Positions 34,801 through 48,351 of a stretch of DNA of 64,000 bases are shown piece by piece; position 1 is the stretch's first letter; each line of letters starts with the position of its first letter. The stretch is from Tretioscincus oriximinensis. Its lineage: Eukaryota; Chordata; Lepidosauria; Squamata; Gymnophthalmidae. The stretch is taken from assembly GCA_022410635.1 (NCBI GenBank), contig JAJVDF010000219.1, positions 651,455 to 715,454 on the forward strand, given 5' to 3'. A program made the translations under genes and the position numbers. Under the pieces are notes generated by a model. The model had not been told where the DNA came from and ran no database searches. It saw only the letters and a program-made list of their open reading frames with translations.

Positions 34801-37800
34801 CACTTTTTATGGGTATTTAAAGTGTCTATTTATACTGCAGAGAAAGAAAAATGTTCCCTGACCTTGATATTCCAAGCAGATATTTCTGATAATTTGCAGA
34901 CAGAAAATTATGATCCTTATACACTTGCTTTAGCAGTTTGGTTTAACAAGCTCCACATTGTCTGCATGCATGCTTTGAGGCTGCATTGTGTGCCATGGGT
35001 TGATAGGCCATGGGCACTAATGGTGCTGATTCACATTAACCCATGGCATGAACAAAGCTAAAGCGATCCTTTAAACTTTAGCCTTAAGGTTCTGATGGCT
35101 AAGAGTGAAGGTTGCCAGTCTAAGGGACTTGGGAGGGTGGAATTTAGTAGTGTTCTACAATGCACTGTCAAAATTTGTCTCCTAGTACTTCTCCTGTATT
35201 CCATATCAAGGGGGTCTGCCGGTGATCCACATTAAGAATTTCTTTAATATGGAACAATACTAGCAAAGACAAGACTTTGGTAATCGGCCTTAATATGCAC
35301 ATACAGGTGGCTTAAGAAGTCTGTATCATGGGCTTTTAATCAAATTTGGGTTCTGTGTAGGAAGATCTCTAATGACTAACGAGAAAAAATAATCTCCTTG
35401 CTAGATTCTTTAGCATCTGAAGAAATAGACTTGTCTATGGAAGCTCATGCTGCCTACTTTTTTCTTGACGCTCTCTAAGGTGCTATGAGATCCCTTTGTT
35501 GGAATTTTGATTCACTACTGTATCGAATGCAGCTATTTCTTTGAAGTCTACCCCTAATAAAAACCATACTTTACTGATCTATCGTATAATCATATCAATA
35601 TTCTATTGATATGATTCATATATGAATCGTATAATCATATCAAATCATTCTATATGTCTAAAATATAGAAATAAAATGCATATATATAAAATAAAATAAA
35701 ATCGTATACTGATCAATCGTATAATCATACNAATATTCTATTGATATGATTCATATATGAATCGTATAACCTTATCAAATCATTATATATTTCTAAACTA
35801 TAGAAATAAAATACAATAATATTAAGTAGATTAAGATCAGCAAAGGAGCTAGCAGCACTTTGAGACTAACTTGAGAAAAGTGGTTGGCATAAGCTTTCAT
35901 AGACAGGTCTACTTCTTCAGATCTGTCTATGAAAGCTTATGCCAACCACTTTTCTCAAGTTAGTCTCAAAGTGCTGCTAGCTCCTTTGCTGGACTTTCTG
36001 CTAGACTAACACGGCTATTTCTCTGAATAAGATTAAGATATTAGACTGACCGTTACAGATAGCCTCAAACATAGATGGTATGTCTTTTCATATGAATCAC
36101 CAAACAAGAATCCAAGCGGTTCTGCTGAGAAATCTTTCCCATCATGTGAACAATGCTGAAGATGTTTGTACAACTGTCTCTTCCCATATAGTATTAAGGT
36201 CTCAGAACTTGTTTCTGTTAGCTTTTCAAGTTCCAGAGTTACTCTCAGTTAATTTTCCCGTCCTTAAAGCTTACCATTAGCAGATCAGTCAGATAAAACA
36301 ATGATACTTTATGCACAGCCTTATTAATCTGGATTAAGAACCTCACTAGCCCATGTTTTCTCCAGATCAGAGCAGTCCTAGCATCCATCAAAACCAGATT
36401 AGTATTAGATTATGTTAATCAGGTCATCATCCATGCTAACACTGCTTGGTCCAGATTAAACAGTGGCACATATGATCATAGACTGGATGAAATGGGCATG
36501 GCTACAAAAGCCATATGCTGTCGGATCAATGTAGAAAACTCACCTTCACATTCTCTTTGCATCATCTTTTGAGGAATGCTGTCTGTTGCTTCCACTCCAT
36601 AGTCAATTGGAGCTATATGGGGAGTATTTGGAGCCAGCTGTAAGCACCCCCAACCTGCAACTCAGAACTCATGTTGCACAATGTGGATGGAATAGCAGTT
36701 TCACATTGTGTAGCACACACTGTGCACTTCTAATGTGATCCAACCTGCTTAATGAAAATGTTTGTTGCTACAGCCAATCCAGATGAAGCTAATCTGTATT
36801 TTCTAAAACAGATCTACTCTGATTAAGTGCATAAACAGCCAGCAGCTAACAACTACCTCTTGCATGGAGCTAGAGCAACAATAGTGTCCAAAACCTTGTA
36901 TCACTGAAAAAGTGTGTCAGCACTTCCTTATGCATCATGAATTTTAATTCAGATTAGTAAATAATACCTGTTTAAGTCTGAAAGTGGTCCTTGAAATCTA
37001 GAGTACCTGACAGTCCATAAGCAGCTTGGCTTTTCACCTGCCATTCCAGTTCATTCTTATTGACCTGAAAGACCACGTTGACATCTTCATAGTACTGATC
37101 GATTATGGCTTTGAGCTTCTTCAGGTTTCCCGTGACCAGGACTCCATAGAACATGTCCACTGGTGCATGAGACTTTAGCTGCAGCCTGGGCTCCCCTTCT
37201 TCAAAGAGCTTCAGCTTCTCTGCAACCATTTCTGGCAGCTCTTCCATTGAGTTGCTCTGCATTCTGTTTGCATACCAAATAGTCCTGTGCTTATAGGCAA
37301 GGTTTTATAGTTTGTGTCATTTTAGATCCTCTGTTTGCATTATCCAATTGTATTTTAGTTAAGGCTCTGACAGTGCATGCTTTCAACGTGGCAGCAATTG
37401 TCACTTGATATAATTGAAGTCATGTGAGCTACTGAGTGATAAGAAGCAGTTTACTGCTGCCCAAGACTGTAACTAGCAGTAACCATCACAGGACTGAAAA
37501 TCCTCAAGATTGGAATTTCTTTATGAAAGTGTATTAACTCCAAATGGAGGGTCTTCTGTCACGAGGATCTTATCATAATCTCCTTATCCACATGATTTTC
37601 AGATTCACTTTATTTCAAGGCAGCAGCCTCCAGAGGTTCACCATTATTTCTCCCTTGCTTTTTGGGGTGAAGGCATTTTCACCAAATTCTTATCTGCTAG
37701 TAGCTTCACATGTGCAGAAACTGAAATTCTCAGAGGTTTATGCTCTAAGTTAGTATCAAAGCTTTCATTCCAGAGCACTTGGAAAAATAGCTTAGATTTT

Positions 37801-40800
37801 AAAAGAAACTTCTGCAAACTTTACTGCCCTAACTAAAGGTTGAAAAAAAAAAATCAGAGTTTGTCCACAAGCTGATTGACTGAAGGGCACCCAGAGGGGA
37901 GCCAAAAATAGAAAATATGTAATGCTTGTATTATCTTCCTCAAGCCCAGTAGCGCAGCTATTCACACACCAGAGGTATCGAATAGCATAACCTATTTATT
38001 ACCGGTTAGATTTTTTCCAAAATATCTCAACATATCCCTTCTGCAGCTAAAAGCCAGTAATATAAGCTAACACCATAAATATCTAATACAAGATTAATGC
38101 ATGAACATCCCACATACTTAGGCAGTCAGGCAAACTCACCCTATCTCTGCCAACAGGCTATTAATGCAGTTGGGATCTGACAATGAGCTCAGGACACTGT
38201 TTTTATAAACAATATGATATTATAATAGTATAATATTAGGGCTTTCTCGCACTTGCCTTTAGCGAATGGTCTCTAAGGACCTTTCCCATCCACTGGCTTA
38301 GGAAATATTTCCTACTTTCAAACTTCCCCAGGTTGAACCATTCTTGCTCCTAGCCTAGAAATGGATGCACGAAGGCTATATTCTTCAGCCTTTCTGTATT
38401 CTATATGTTCTTGCTGTAATAGGGTGAAAAATNTCATATAACTTGTAGAACACAGAATAGCTAGAATATACAAACTTTTTGTGGGAATATTTCCAGAGCA
38501 CATGAATGATTTTGTATTATTTAAACAAAGGAGCTGTGCACACTAGGTTTCCCTACCAGCATTATTGGATCTTCATGTTGCCTCCAGTCCATGGGACAAC
38601 AGAAGGTTTGTTATCCTCCCAGCACCCGCCCAGGGAAAAGCCCAATTGTCACAAAATACCAGATTGCTGATGTTCTCCGACATCAGCACAAAAATCCTGT
38701 CGTCAATAGAGCAGCTGCCTGCAGCCCTGGCATGCGCTGCACTGCTGCAGGACTTGTGATAACAGGAGGAGATGCCAGCAAGCTAGGGCTGCAGAATTGN
38801 AGATGGCTCCTGTTCCTTTGTGTGTTCCTCTCACTGCCACCTACTTGCAGATTTTGGAAGTTGGTATGCACAGATGGGTGATAGGCTTATCAGGCACAGA
38901 TAGCTCAGTNGCTTAGGAATCCGTCTCTCGTCTGGGAGATTGGGTTTCGAAGCCCTGTGTCNGATGTGTTGAGGGGTGAGCACCTTCCACTAGCCTGTAG
39001 CTCTAGCCAACCCAGCTATTCGAAAGCAGGAACTGCAAGAAATTGCAACTGACTGCAAGTAGATACATGGGAACCGCCAGAGTCTGGTGGGGAAGATAGA
39101 ATGTGAGCCTTCGGGCAAAATACCCTTGTAATCCACTTTGAGTCCCTTTGAAAGGTGAGAAAAGCGGGGTATAAGAACCCAGTTCTTCTTCTTCTGGGTT
39201 TAAACCCCATTTTGTGTACGTTTCTATACAAAAATGCAAAACCTAGTTTGGGAGGGAAATGGCAAGAAGTGGGTTCTGCACAGGTTACAAGACTTGGGAT
39301 AAAATCAAAGAAGAAAATAGATATTCGTGCAGTTCATATCCAAACTAATGCNTCAACTCAGGTGTACGAAAGCATTAACTAAAGTTGACTTCTAAGAAGC
39401 TGAATTAGTATTAAAGAAAAGAATGAAAGAAGATAATGTTTCCTATACTAGGCATGAGCACTTCGAATGAGTCAGTTTGGTGTAGTGGTTAGAATGTTGG
39501 ACTCTTATTTGGTAGTCTCCTGGTTCAATTCCCCTCTCCTCCATGAAAGCCATCTGGGTGACCTTTACAGTTCTTTAGAACTCTCTCAGCCTCGCATACT
39601 TCACAGGGTGTCTGTTGTGGAGAAAGCAACAAAAGCTCTGTGTGCCACCCTATGATTGGCCACCCTGAGACCTTTGGTTATAGAGCGGGATATAAGTATA
39701 AATAAATAAATAAATATTTAGTAATTTCTTTTGCATAACATCCCTCCCCCATTTTCTATTATTATATTAATGACATCTCCTGGGATAGGCTGGACAAATG
39801 CCCAGTTGNTAACAAGGGGGTCTCATAGTCCCTTAGAGACTACTAAGCAAAAGTCGATAGCTTAGGTTTTCATAGGAAGTCCTCTTNCATATCACCTTTG
39901 CTTATATTGCTGATTTAGTCCAGTGACCTGACAGATCATGTGACTCAAGTGGGACAGGTGTTAAAACAGCTTTGGGAGTACTAATATTTTATTCAGCTGT
40001 CAAACTGAGAATTCCAATCTATCTTTGGATTTTGGAGTTGTTGCATTTCATCCAAAAAATTAAATATAGAAACTTTCAGACCACGGGCAGCTTGTACCAG
40101 AAACCTATTCCTGTTTATCATCCTGTTTGTGCTCACCATCTTAAAACCAATTTAGTAAAAGTGGCTCTGGGATCACATATTTGCAGAGAGCAGGTTGATT
40201 CACTACAGAAGTGGATTACAGCTGCCAACTATGCCATTGTTTTTCTGCTTTGTTGGATAAAAAGATGAGATCGTTGCATGATCATTCTCTCATTGCCTGG
40301 TGCTCAAATGCCACTAGGGCAGAGTTGCTGCTCTCTGCTGTACTCAAATACTTGTTGGTCTGCTGTGAAGTAGCTATAGAACTGGTAGATTTCACCAGCA
40401 AAGATTATGACAAGCAGCTTTGAAGCAATTTCAGAGGTATGTGTGCTGAACATGCATTCCTCTTAATTCCCATAAGCATACTAATATGCTCTAAATCCAG
40501 ATGTGATACTGCTAATATGTAGCGGCGTTATTACACATGTAGAATGGCTTAATGGTGAGGCCTTTCAACAGAAAGGTCCTTCGTTTGAGCCTGCGGGTGC
40601 CCTCTACTGGCTTTAGCTTCAGCCTAGCTGTTCGAAAGTGAGCAATTGCAAGTAGATGAATAGGTAAGAACATAAGAAGAGCCATACTGGATTAGGCCAG
40701 AGCCCATCTAGTCCAGCATTTTGTCTCATACAGAGGCCCACCAGATGGAGCCGGGCAGTCCGAATGGAGGAAAGCAAAATATGCACCTGTTCATGACTCC

Positions 40801-43800
40801 TTGCAAATGGCATTCCAGGAGCACTACCTGTTGCTCCATCCCAGAGGCAGCATCCAGACATCCATTCTGGTGCCAATTTATACCCTTGTTGTCCATAAAC
40901 CTGTCTAGTCCTGTCAACCATCACAATATGATGGGGAAGATGGAATGTAAGCCTTTGAGTGAAAATTAGCTTGTAAGNCACTTTGAACCCCTTCGGGTGA
41001 GAATAGCAGGGTAAAAAAACCTAGTTCTTCTTCTTCATGTGCATTTCAGGGAGCTGTTATAAAACGTATCTGATGTGTAATATCAGTATTCCTATGCAAA
41101 CAATGGGGAATAATGCGTTCCCTAAAATACATTACTAAGCAAATAGAAAAAAGGCCTGTTTGAACTCATGGTACCTCTGGCCAAACTGCCAAAAGAAAGA
41201 AGAAGAAAGATGAAGACAAAGAATGTTTTGCAAATGCTCAGAAATAATGTTTTCATTGGTCAGTATTAGGCTGCGTACCACTGGGGAAGGGGGAAAGTGA
41301 ATTGGAAAACTGTGAAGAGGCTCTAGATCTGCTTCATTATTTTCCCTCATTTTCTGCCCCATTTTGGCTTCATTTTGGTGGCTGAAATGGATTAATGCTA
41401 GTCCCTTGAAGACTAGTGGACTAGTGAGCTCCTTAAACTAGACTAGTAATGCTGTGCATAAAGAGTCAATAAAGGTGTTTTTTCTCTTGCGTTTTCTAAA
41501 CCTATCCAAAATGTTTTGGACTCATATGTTTGGACTCAATGCATCGAGCAGGGGGTTGGACCTGATGACCCTGGAGGTCCCTTCCAACTCTATGATTCTA
41601 TGATTCAATGTCTGAAGCCTTTGCTGCTGATTCCTATATACACAATTCTACTTATACACATTTTTATTTACTTTTAAGTGTTCANTTTAAAATATATATT
41701 CATAATAAAACTGATTCCTCCTTTTAAAAAACTTACAGCTTGGTTATNAGTCTGATTGCAATATGTGACTGTTATCAATTATGTTAACTTTAAAAGATCT
41801 TGGATGAATCAATTATTTTTTAGTTCATCAAAGAACCTTTCCCTATTAAGCTTTACTCTGGGTTATATCTCAGGACAGAGCTTGGCCATCCACTTGCTAG
41901 TGAGGACTATAACAGGTCCTAATTGGGGCTGTAGTATGTAGATTAGGCTGACCAGATGACCTCTTTTGGGGTGGTGGTGGTTTGAAAACCCAGTTTTGGG
42001 GTGCCTCCCAGTTTTTTCTGAGGAAATTTTTTTCAAAAAAATATTTTTTTCATATTTTTTTCCTCAGAAAAAACCTGGAGGCACCCCAAAAACAGGTTTT
42101 CAACAACCCCCCCCCCCAAAAAGGGGTCATCTGGTCAGCCTAATGGAGATGCCAGGCTCCAGAATAAGGTTCAGTTGGGACAGGCATAAGAGAAAAAAAT
42201 TGAAGGTACAAGAGTTTCCTATAACGGAGACTTTGCATTTCCTCACACCAGCCAGTAACTCTATAAAGTGTAATCACTTATTTGGGGGATTTGATTTCAT
42301 TGGAAGCTTCCTTTCAACCTCACAAACTAAAACGGGCATGCCAATTGCTTTTATTCCAGTAAAACAAAATGTGCTCTTGGGTCTTTGAAACACTTCTAAT
42401 TTGTTCCTCTTTCAGTCCATGAGACTTCTAACTCACCATGTTTCATTTTCAACCCTGCTGGGTTTTCTTCTCTTTTCTTAAAGGACCAAGACCTTGTGTC
42501 ACTGCCTTAACTTCAGGGTTCAGCAAGTTAAATCCTAAAAAGTTTGAAAAACAAGCCATAAAGAATAAAGTGTAGGATGAAAAGCTTATGAACACCTGTT
42601 GAAATGCCCTCTTTTGTATACTTAAAGGCAAAAGAATTCTGTTTCACTTGGCCTTGCTATGTTGNGGGACTGAATTCAATTTAAAGCAAAAACTACCTCT
42701 AACTTAGGCAAAAAGTAAAGAAAACTGTGCTCTGGACCATTTTATTTTAATAGTTTTTATCAAGCCAAATTGCTATAAAGTGAACAAGGAAATAAAAGCT
42801 GATAGTTTTGCCCAATCTATGCAAAGCTCAGTAAACTGTTTTAGGGAGCTCACTATTCCATGTTGTCTGCTAATCTACATTAAATGTGAAGTAAGAACTT
42901 CCTTAGAATGGATTATTGGTAGATGAGATACACCTGCCCTTGCATGTGTTGTAATACTACTGAAAATGTTCTGAATACTTCTGAATAGTGAAACGGAAAT
43001 GACATTGTTGTACAGCTAGAATCTGAACTTCCTTCCAAGTTGCCCTTGGAGGCAGTTTTGGAGCTGACCTCAAAGACAGTTCTTACATGAGAGCCAGTAT
43101 GGTGTAGTGGTTAGAGTGTTGGACTCTTACCTGGTAGTCTCCCAGTTCGATTCCCCACTCCNCCACGAAAGCCAGCTGGGTGACCTTGGGTCAGTCACAG
43201 TTCTTTAGAACTCTCTCAGCCCCACCTACTCCACAGGGTGTCTGTTGTGGAAAAAGCANCAAAAGCTATGTGCGCCACCCTACGGTTGGCCGCCTGAGAC
43301 CTTTGGGTATAGGGCGGGATACAGGCACCAATAAATAAATAAACAAACTGGATGCAGCAAGTGACTGATCACAGTGCCTTCTACAACATTGGTTGGATGT
43401 TTGTATGTTAGTACACATTGGTCGACTTCTAATACGGATTAGACTGCTTAATGCAAACANGTGTGGATACAACTAATCTACATCAAGCTAACTCATATTG
43501 NCTAAAGTGTCTCAAGTCAGGTATGTGCAAAAATGACTTTTATTTTTACCCAGGAGTCTTAAAATGTAAAAGGAATTTTAAGTTTCTTTAGTACCCTGTA
43601 GGTTTCAAACCAAACTTTGACCATCTGTGCACAAGCTGTTATTTTTTGTTTCTGTTTCCATTCCCAGCCAAGTTGCCTTAGATATAGGCTGACCAGATGA
43701 CCCCTTTTTTNGGGGTGTGGGTGTGGTAGAAACCCCGTTTTGGAGCGCCTCACAGTTTTTGCTGAGGAAAAGATTTTTCAAAAAAAGANTTTTTTTCGAT

Positions 43801-46800
43801 AAAAAATCTTTTTTTATTTATTTTTTCCTCAGGAAAAACCTGGAGGCACTGCAAAACCAGGTTTTCACCCCCCCCCAAAAGGGGCCATCTGGTTAGCCTA
43901 CCTTAGAAGAAGAACTGGTTTCTTTTTCCCCACTTTTCTCACCTTTCAAAGGGACTCAAAGTAGCTTACAAGGGTATCTTTCCTGAAGGATTACATTCTA
44001 TCTTCCTCACCAGGCTGTGGTGATTTCCATGTATCTACTTGCAGTTGCAATTTCTTACAATTCATGCTTTCAAATGGCTGGGTTGGCTAGAGATATAGGC
44101 TAGTGGAAGGTTTTTAACCCTCCCCATATCTGACACAGGGCTTCAAAACCCCATCTCCCAGTTTCGGATTACTGGGGGGTGAATGTCAGTGACAATTAAT
44201 TGCACNATCAAAATCCACCTCAGCCTTTGTTCCAAGCCTTGGAGGTGTGNAGTGTAGACTCAAATCTTATGTAGNTTTGAGGCTGCACTCTGNGGTCAAG
44301 GAACAAAGGCTTCTTGCCTCTAGGCCTCTGTGGAATGGATTTTGGAACTGCATGATAGCACATCCCTGAAATATTCTCCCCCTTCCTGTGGTGTCAGTGT
44401 AGACCCACTGAACCTTTCTAAAGCCTTCCCGTAATCTGCAACAGTGGCCTTGATGGGCTGTGGCTTTATCCAGTATGGCTCTTCTTATGTTGGCTGGACT
44501 TAATCTGGACCCAGTGATNCACAATTCACTGAATTCACACAGTGAACCTTCCCCCACCTTCATCCAAGAACAGGTCTTTTTTGCATACAGAAATTTATCT
44601 ACATTCCTTCAACTTTCTCATATTTTTGGAGACCCACTTCCACATTCCTGAAATGTAGATTATTGAGATATTCTGCTCTTGAAGAGTAGGAAATATGTCT
44701 TTGGGATGGAAACACTGCTGTGAATATAATCCAGACCAGGTCAGGAACTTCAGGGCTGGTCTCTGAAGGTCCCTGTAAGTTCCTAGCCTCAGAGCCACTG
44801 GGATACTTGTTTTGGTGATATTCAATTTCAGATAAATAGCCATGTTAATCTTAGTTCAGAAAGTCCAGCAAGGGGGCTAGTAGCATATGTCCTTTGTCAT
44901 CTCCTACACTCAATATCCTATAAAGTCTCTGATATTGATCCCCAAGTAGCTGAAGAAGTAGANGTATCTAAGAAAGCTTATGCCTCCTACATTTATCCTG
45001 TTAGTCTCCACTAGCCTCCATTTTGATGATATGTTTGGCTTTGTTGCTCAAGTGGATCTCCGTGGTAGTCTGGAAAATTGATACATATTTTCTGCATGCC
45101 TTCATGATGTGGATAATTCTTGCTAGTATGTGGGTAGACCTGTTTAATCAGGTCAGCCAGCGATATAGATCAAAGGTCTCTTGATCTGGATCATTATCCG
45201 CTTAAACCAGAGAGAATGTACTAATTGTGGGTGGAGCTTTNCTGTGCACACAGAAGAGGACTATAAGAGTTCACATTCCAGAGCAAGGAATAAAGGCATA
45301 AATACCATAATTCTCCAGTTTCTGCTTCTTTTACTTTTGGAGTTAAATTTCTAGCCTCAGTTGCAGGTTAAATATTCTATAATATGGAATCATTTAAAAA
45401 CTGGGACACCAGCAACCTCCCCTGCCAGCTTCCAGAAAAGGTCTCTGTGATGTCATGCAAGTCTTGGAAAGCTNTTCAAGGCACTCAGGGGGTGTCAAAG
45501 GGCATCAACAGCTTCCTTGCCGGCCCAACAGCTGCTAAATCAGAAGGGGAAGAGAAGGGATTGGAAGGGCTCTGTTCCTGAAAGGCCCAAGTAATCAGGA
45601 ATTTCTCAGGGTTCCCAGAAAGACCAGGAAGACATTTTCCCAGCCTATCCAGATGTGGTAACCATAATTTAGTTTTACATCTCAATAGCTACATTACATG
45701 TGGAGTACCTTCAACATTCTTTTGCTCTGGCTATGCATGAAATGGCCAGCTGTTTGCCTGTAGTGGTGANCAAACTAAAGTAGATTTAAGTCCTTTGAAA
45801 AGAGATCAACCAATTTTAGAATGCTATGAACGTTGGTTTAACTCTAGTGTCTGTTGTAATCCCCACAGGTATTTATTAGCAAAGGCTGCTTAGATATCAT
45901 TGGTGTAAATATTAATGCAACATAAGAACATAAGAGAGCCCTGCTGAATCAGGCCGGAGCCCTTCCAGTCCATCATTCTGTTTCATACAGATGCCTACCA
46001 ATTGCACCTGGGCAGCCTGGAACAGAAGAAGGCAAAATCTTCACCTGTTCTTGATGCTCTGCAAATGGCATTTACAAGATTTACAATAGTTGATATTTAA
46101 TCTTTTTGACACCATAATCTGATTCTACTACANCATCTCATAATATCTGAGATCTAAATTACAAGAACATCTTACCATCTTCAGATAGTGGAGTGTGGTA
46201 GGCAACCTCAGAGCATTTCCACACCAGATCATTTAATGGATAAGTTAAGCCAGCAAAAATAATGGAAGATCGATTAGAGACCAATGATGGTTGACTAGTT
46301 TAAATGAGGCAGTCTCTATAGTTCCTGTATAGCTTTGTCTGATGAAAATGTATACATCATGGCCTTCCAGCTAGATTACACTCTCCCCCCCACTTACTTT
46401 ATTAGTACAATAAGGTAATTATTTAATTTACNAGGAGAAACATATCATGTTCAAGAAATAAATGAGTTGCTTCTGAAGTGGAATCTGACATTGATTCATC
46501 CATATTTAATGTATTTTCATCCCTCTGAGCAATCTTAGAGCTAATCTAAATGNACAGGTAGGCACAGATTACAGCCGTGCGTGCAACTTGAAGTTAAATC
46601 TATAAAACTTGATTAAGCTCTATGTTTAAGGACGTTAATACATTTAATCTGATCTGCTTTGTCAGCAGCAATGTANCTCTGCATGAAGCAGGTTGAACCA
46701 CTTTAGAAGTGGAACAAAGTCTACTTCCATGNGGATGTGACCTTCTCAGCCCAGAAGAGAAAATTGCAGCCTCTGAAGATACAATGAGGTTCTATGTCAC

Positions 46801-48319
46801 CATTTGCCCACTTTTATCTTCTTTTAAACCTTGGTAGGGTCACTGTGTTTGAATGATGGGGNAATGGATGAATAGCAACCCAGAGTACTCTATTGCATGA
46901 TTAGAGACTGCATTATTCTCTTCTGGGCTGGGAACGTTCACTGGCTTCCATTAAAGAAACTTTAAAAGTGNCAGAGTTCCTCAGGAGAAATTGTGGAGAG
47001 GCTGAGAGATGCTGTGAGGAATCTGCTGAAGCAGAATTGATTGGCATGTCAGTCTTGNCCAGGGGCATAACCATTGGTGGGTGAAGGGGTCTTTGCTTTA
47101 GGCTGTGTTCACACAGCATATTTCTGCCTCGATNGGAGCGAGATGAGGGAGACTAGGCACACGTGTTAAGTGTTTCTCAGCAGTCGNCCCGCAATAAACA
47201 CTGTTTTCCCCAGGATAAACTATTGCTGGGATACTGAGGCATCATTCCGGAGAACCTCTTGTGGCCAACCCTGTTCTCTATNGAGTGTATGCATGTGCAC
47301 AATAGGCACAAGAGGTTAAATAAGCGAGAACGCAACACTTGCAGCTGTCAAAAAAANTCTTGGACTGCANTGTGCTGATAGGCTGCATCCACAGGGAGCC
47401 AATTCTGGTCTGTCCCTCGGAATAGGAGNCTGTAAACCAGATACTAGTGTAGACTATGGCATGTCCCGAATGGGGCATGCTACTGGCATGTGGATGGCCA
47501 AGCTCTGTCCCAAGATGTGACCCAGAACAAGGCTCCGTGTGGATGGGGCCAGCAGTTCACACAAGCGTGGCCACCTCCACCTGTGCCTGTTGCTTCAGCA
47601 GAATCTGCCCGCCTTTTCTTCTCAGCCCAGCCAGACCTCCGCCTGCTTTCAGGGGCTGCTGCTGCCTTGAGATGGTTTGGCTTAGGCAAGGAGGTGGCAA
47701 AGCGACTACAACTCCTTCAATTCCATCTGGCACTGTCGCCATTGTCGTCATCAACCCCAGCAGGGTTGGAGGTCTCCTCTCTCTGCTTCCTCCACCTCGC
47801 CTACAAACCATCTCAAGGCAGCAGTAGCCCCCGAAAGCAGGCAGGGGCTGGCTGGCCTGGGAGGAGAGCGCTGTCCCTGTCGGGGTTGATGGCAACAACT
47901 TCGATCCTCCACCGAACCATATCCAGGCAGCAGCAGCCCCTGAAAGCAGGCAGGGGGGCATGAGATGTCACTTTGGTCATGGAATACACAACAGTGTGCA
48001 CAGACACGCGATTGCTATATTCCGGAATATAGCTTTGCAGAGGCTTTTAGGTCGTCGTGTGCACGCAGCCTTAGTCACAGTATGTATGTGGGAAGGGTGC
48101 TGGAGCTGGGCTCTTCCACTTGCCTTTGGCACCCAACATGATTTTTAAAAGCCTCAGTTTTGGGCCTTGAAAGTATTGGAAGCAAGAAAAACCCATCCCT
48201 CCCCTCTGATGCAATATGTACACTGATGGTCTTTATATTATTATTAATGCTTAATTATTAATGCTTAATTATTAATGCTTAATGCTTCTTCTTCTTCTTA
48301 TTATTATTATTATTATTAT

Positions 48320-48351
<32 letters not shown>

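Noticed and set aside
38892..38965. Possible tRNA gene
   Set aside because: A- and B-box-like motifs are present, but this is the head of a dispersed SINE and no cloverleaf with a proper acceptor stem was evident.
47456..47963. Several overlapping open frames on both strands
   Set aside because: A GC-rich foldback gives open frames in all directions; no family resemblance and no splice sites.
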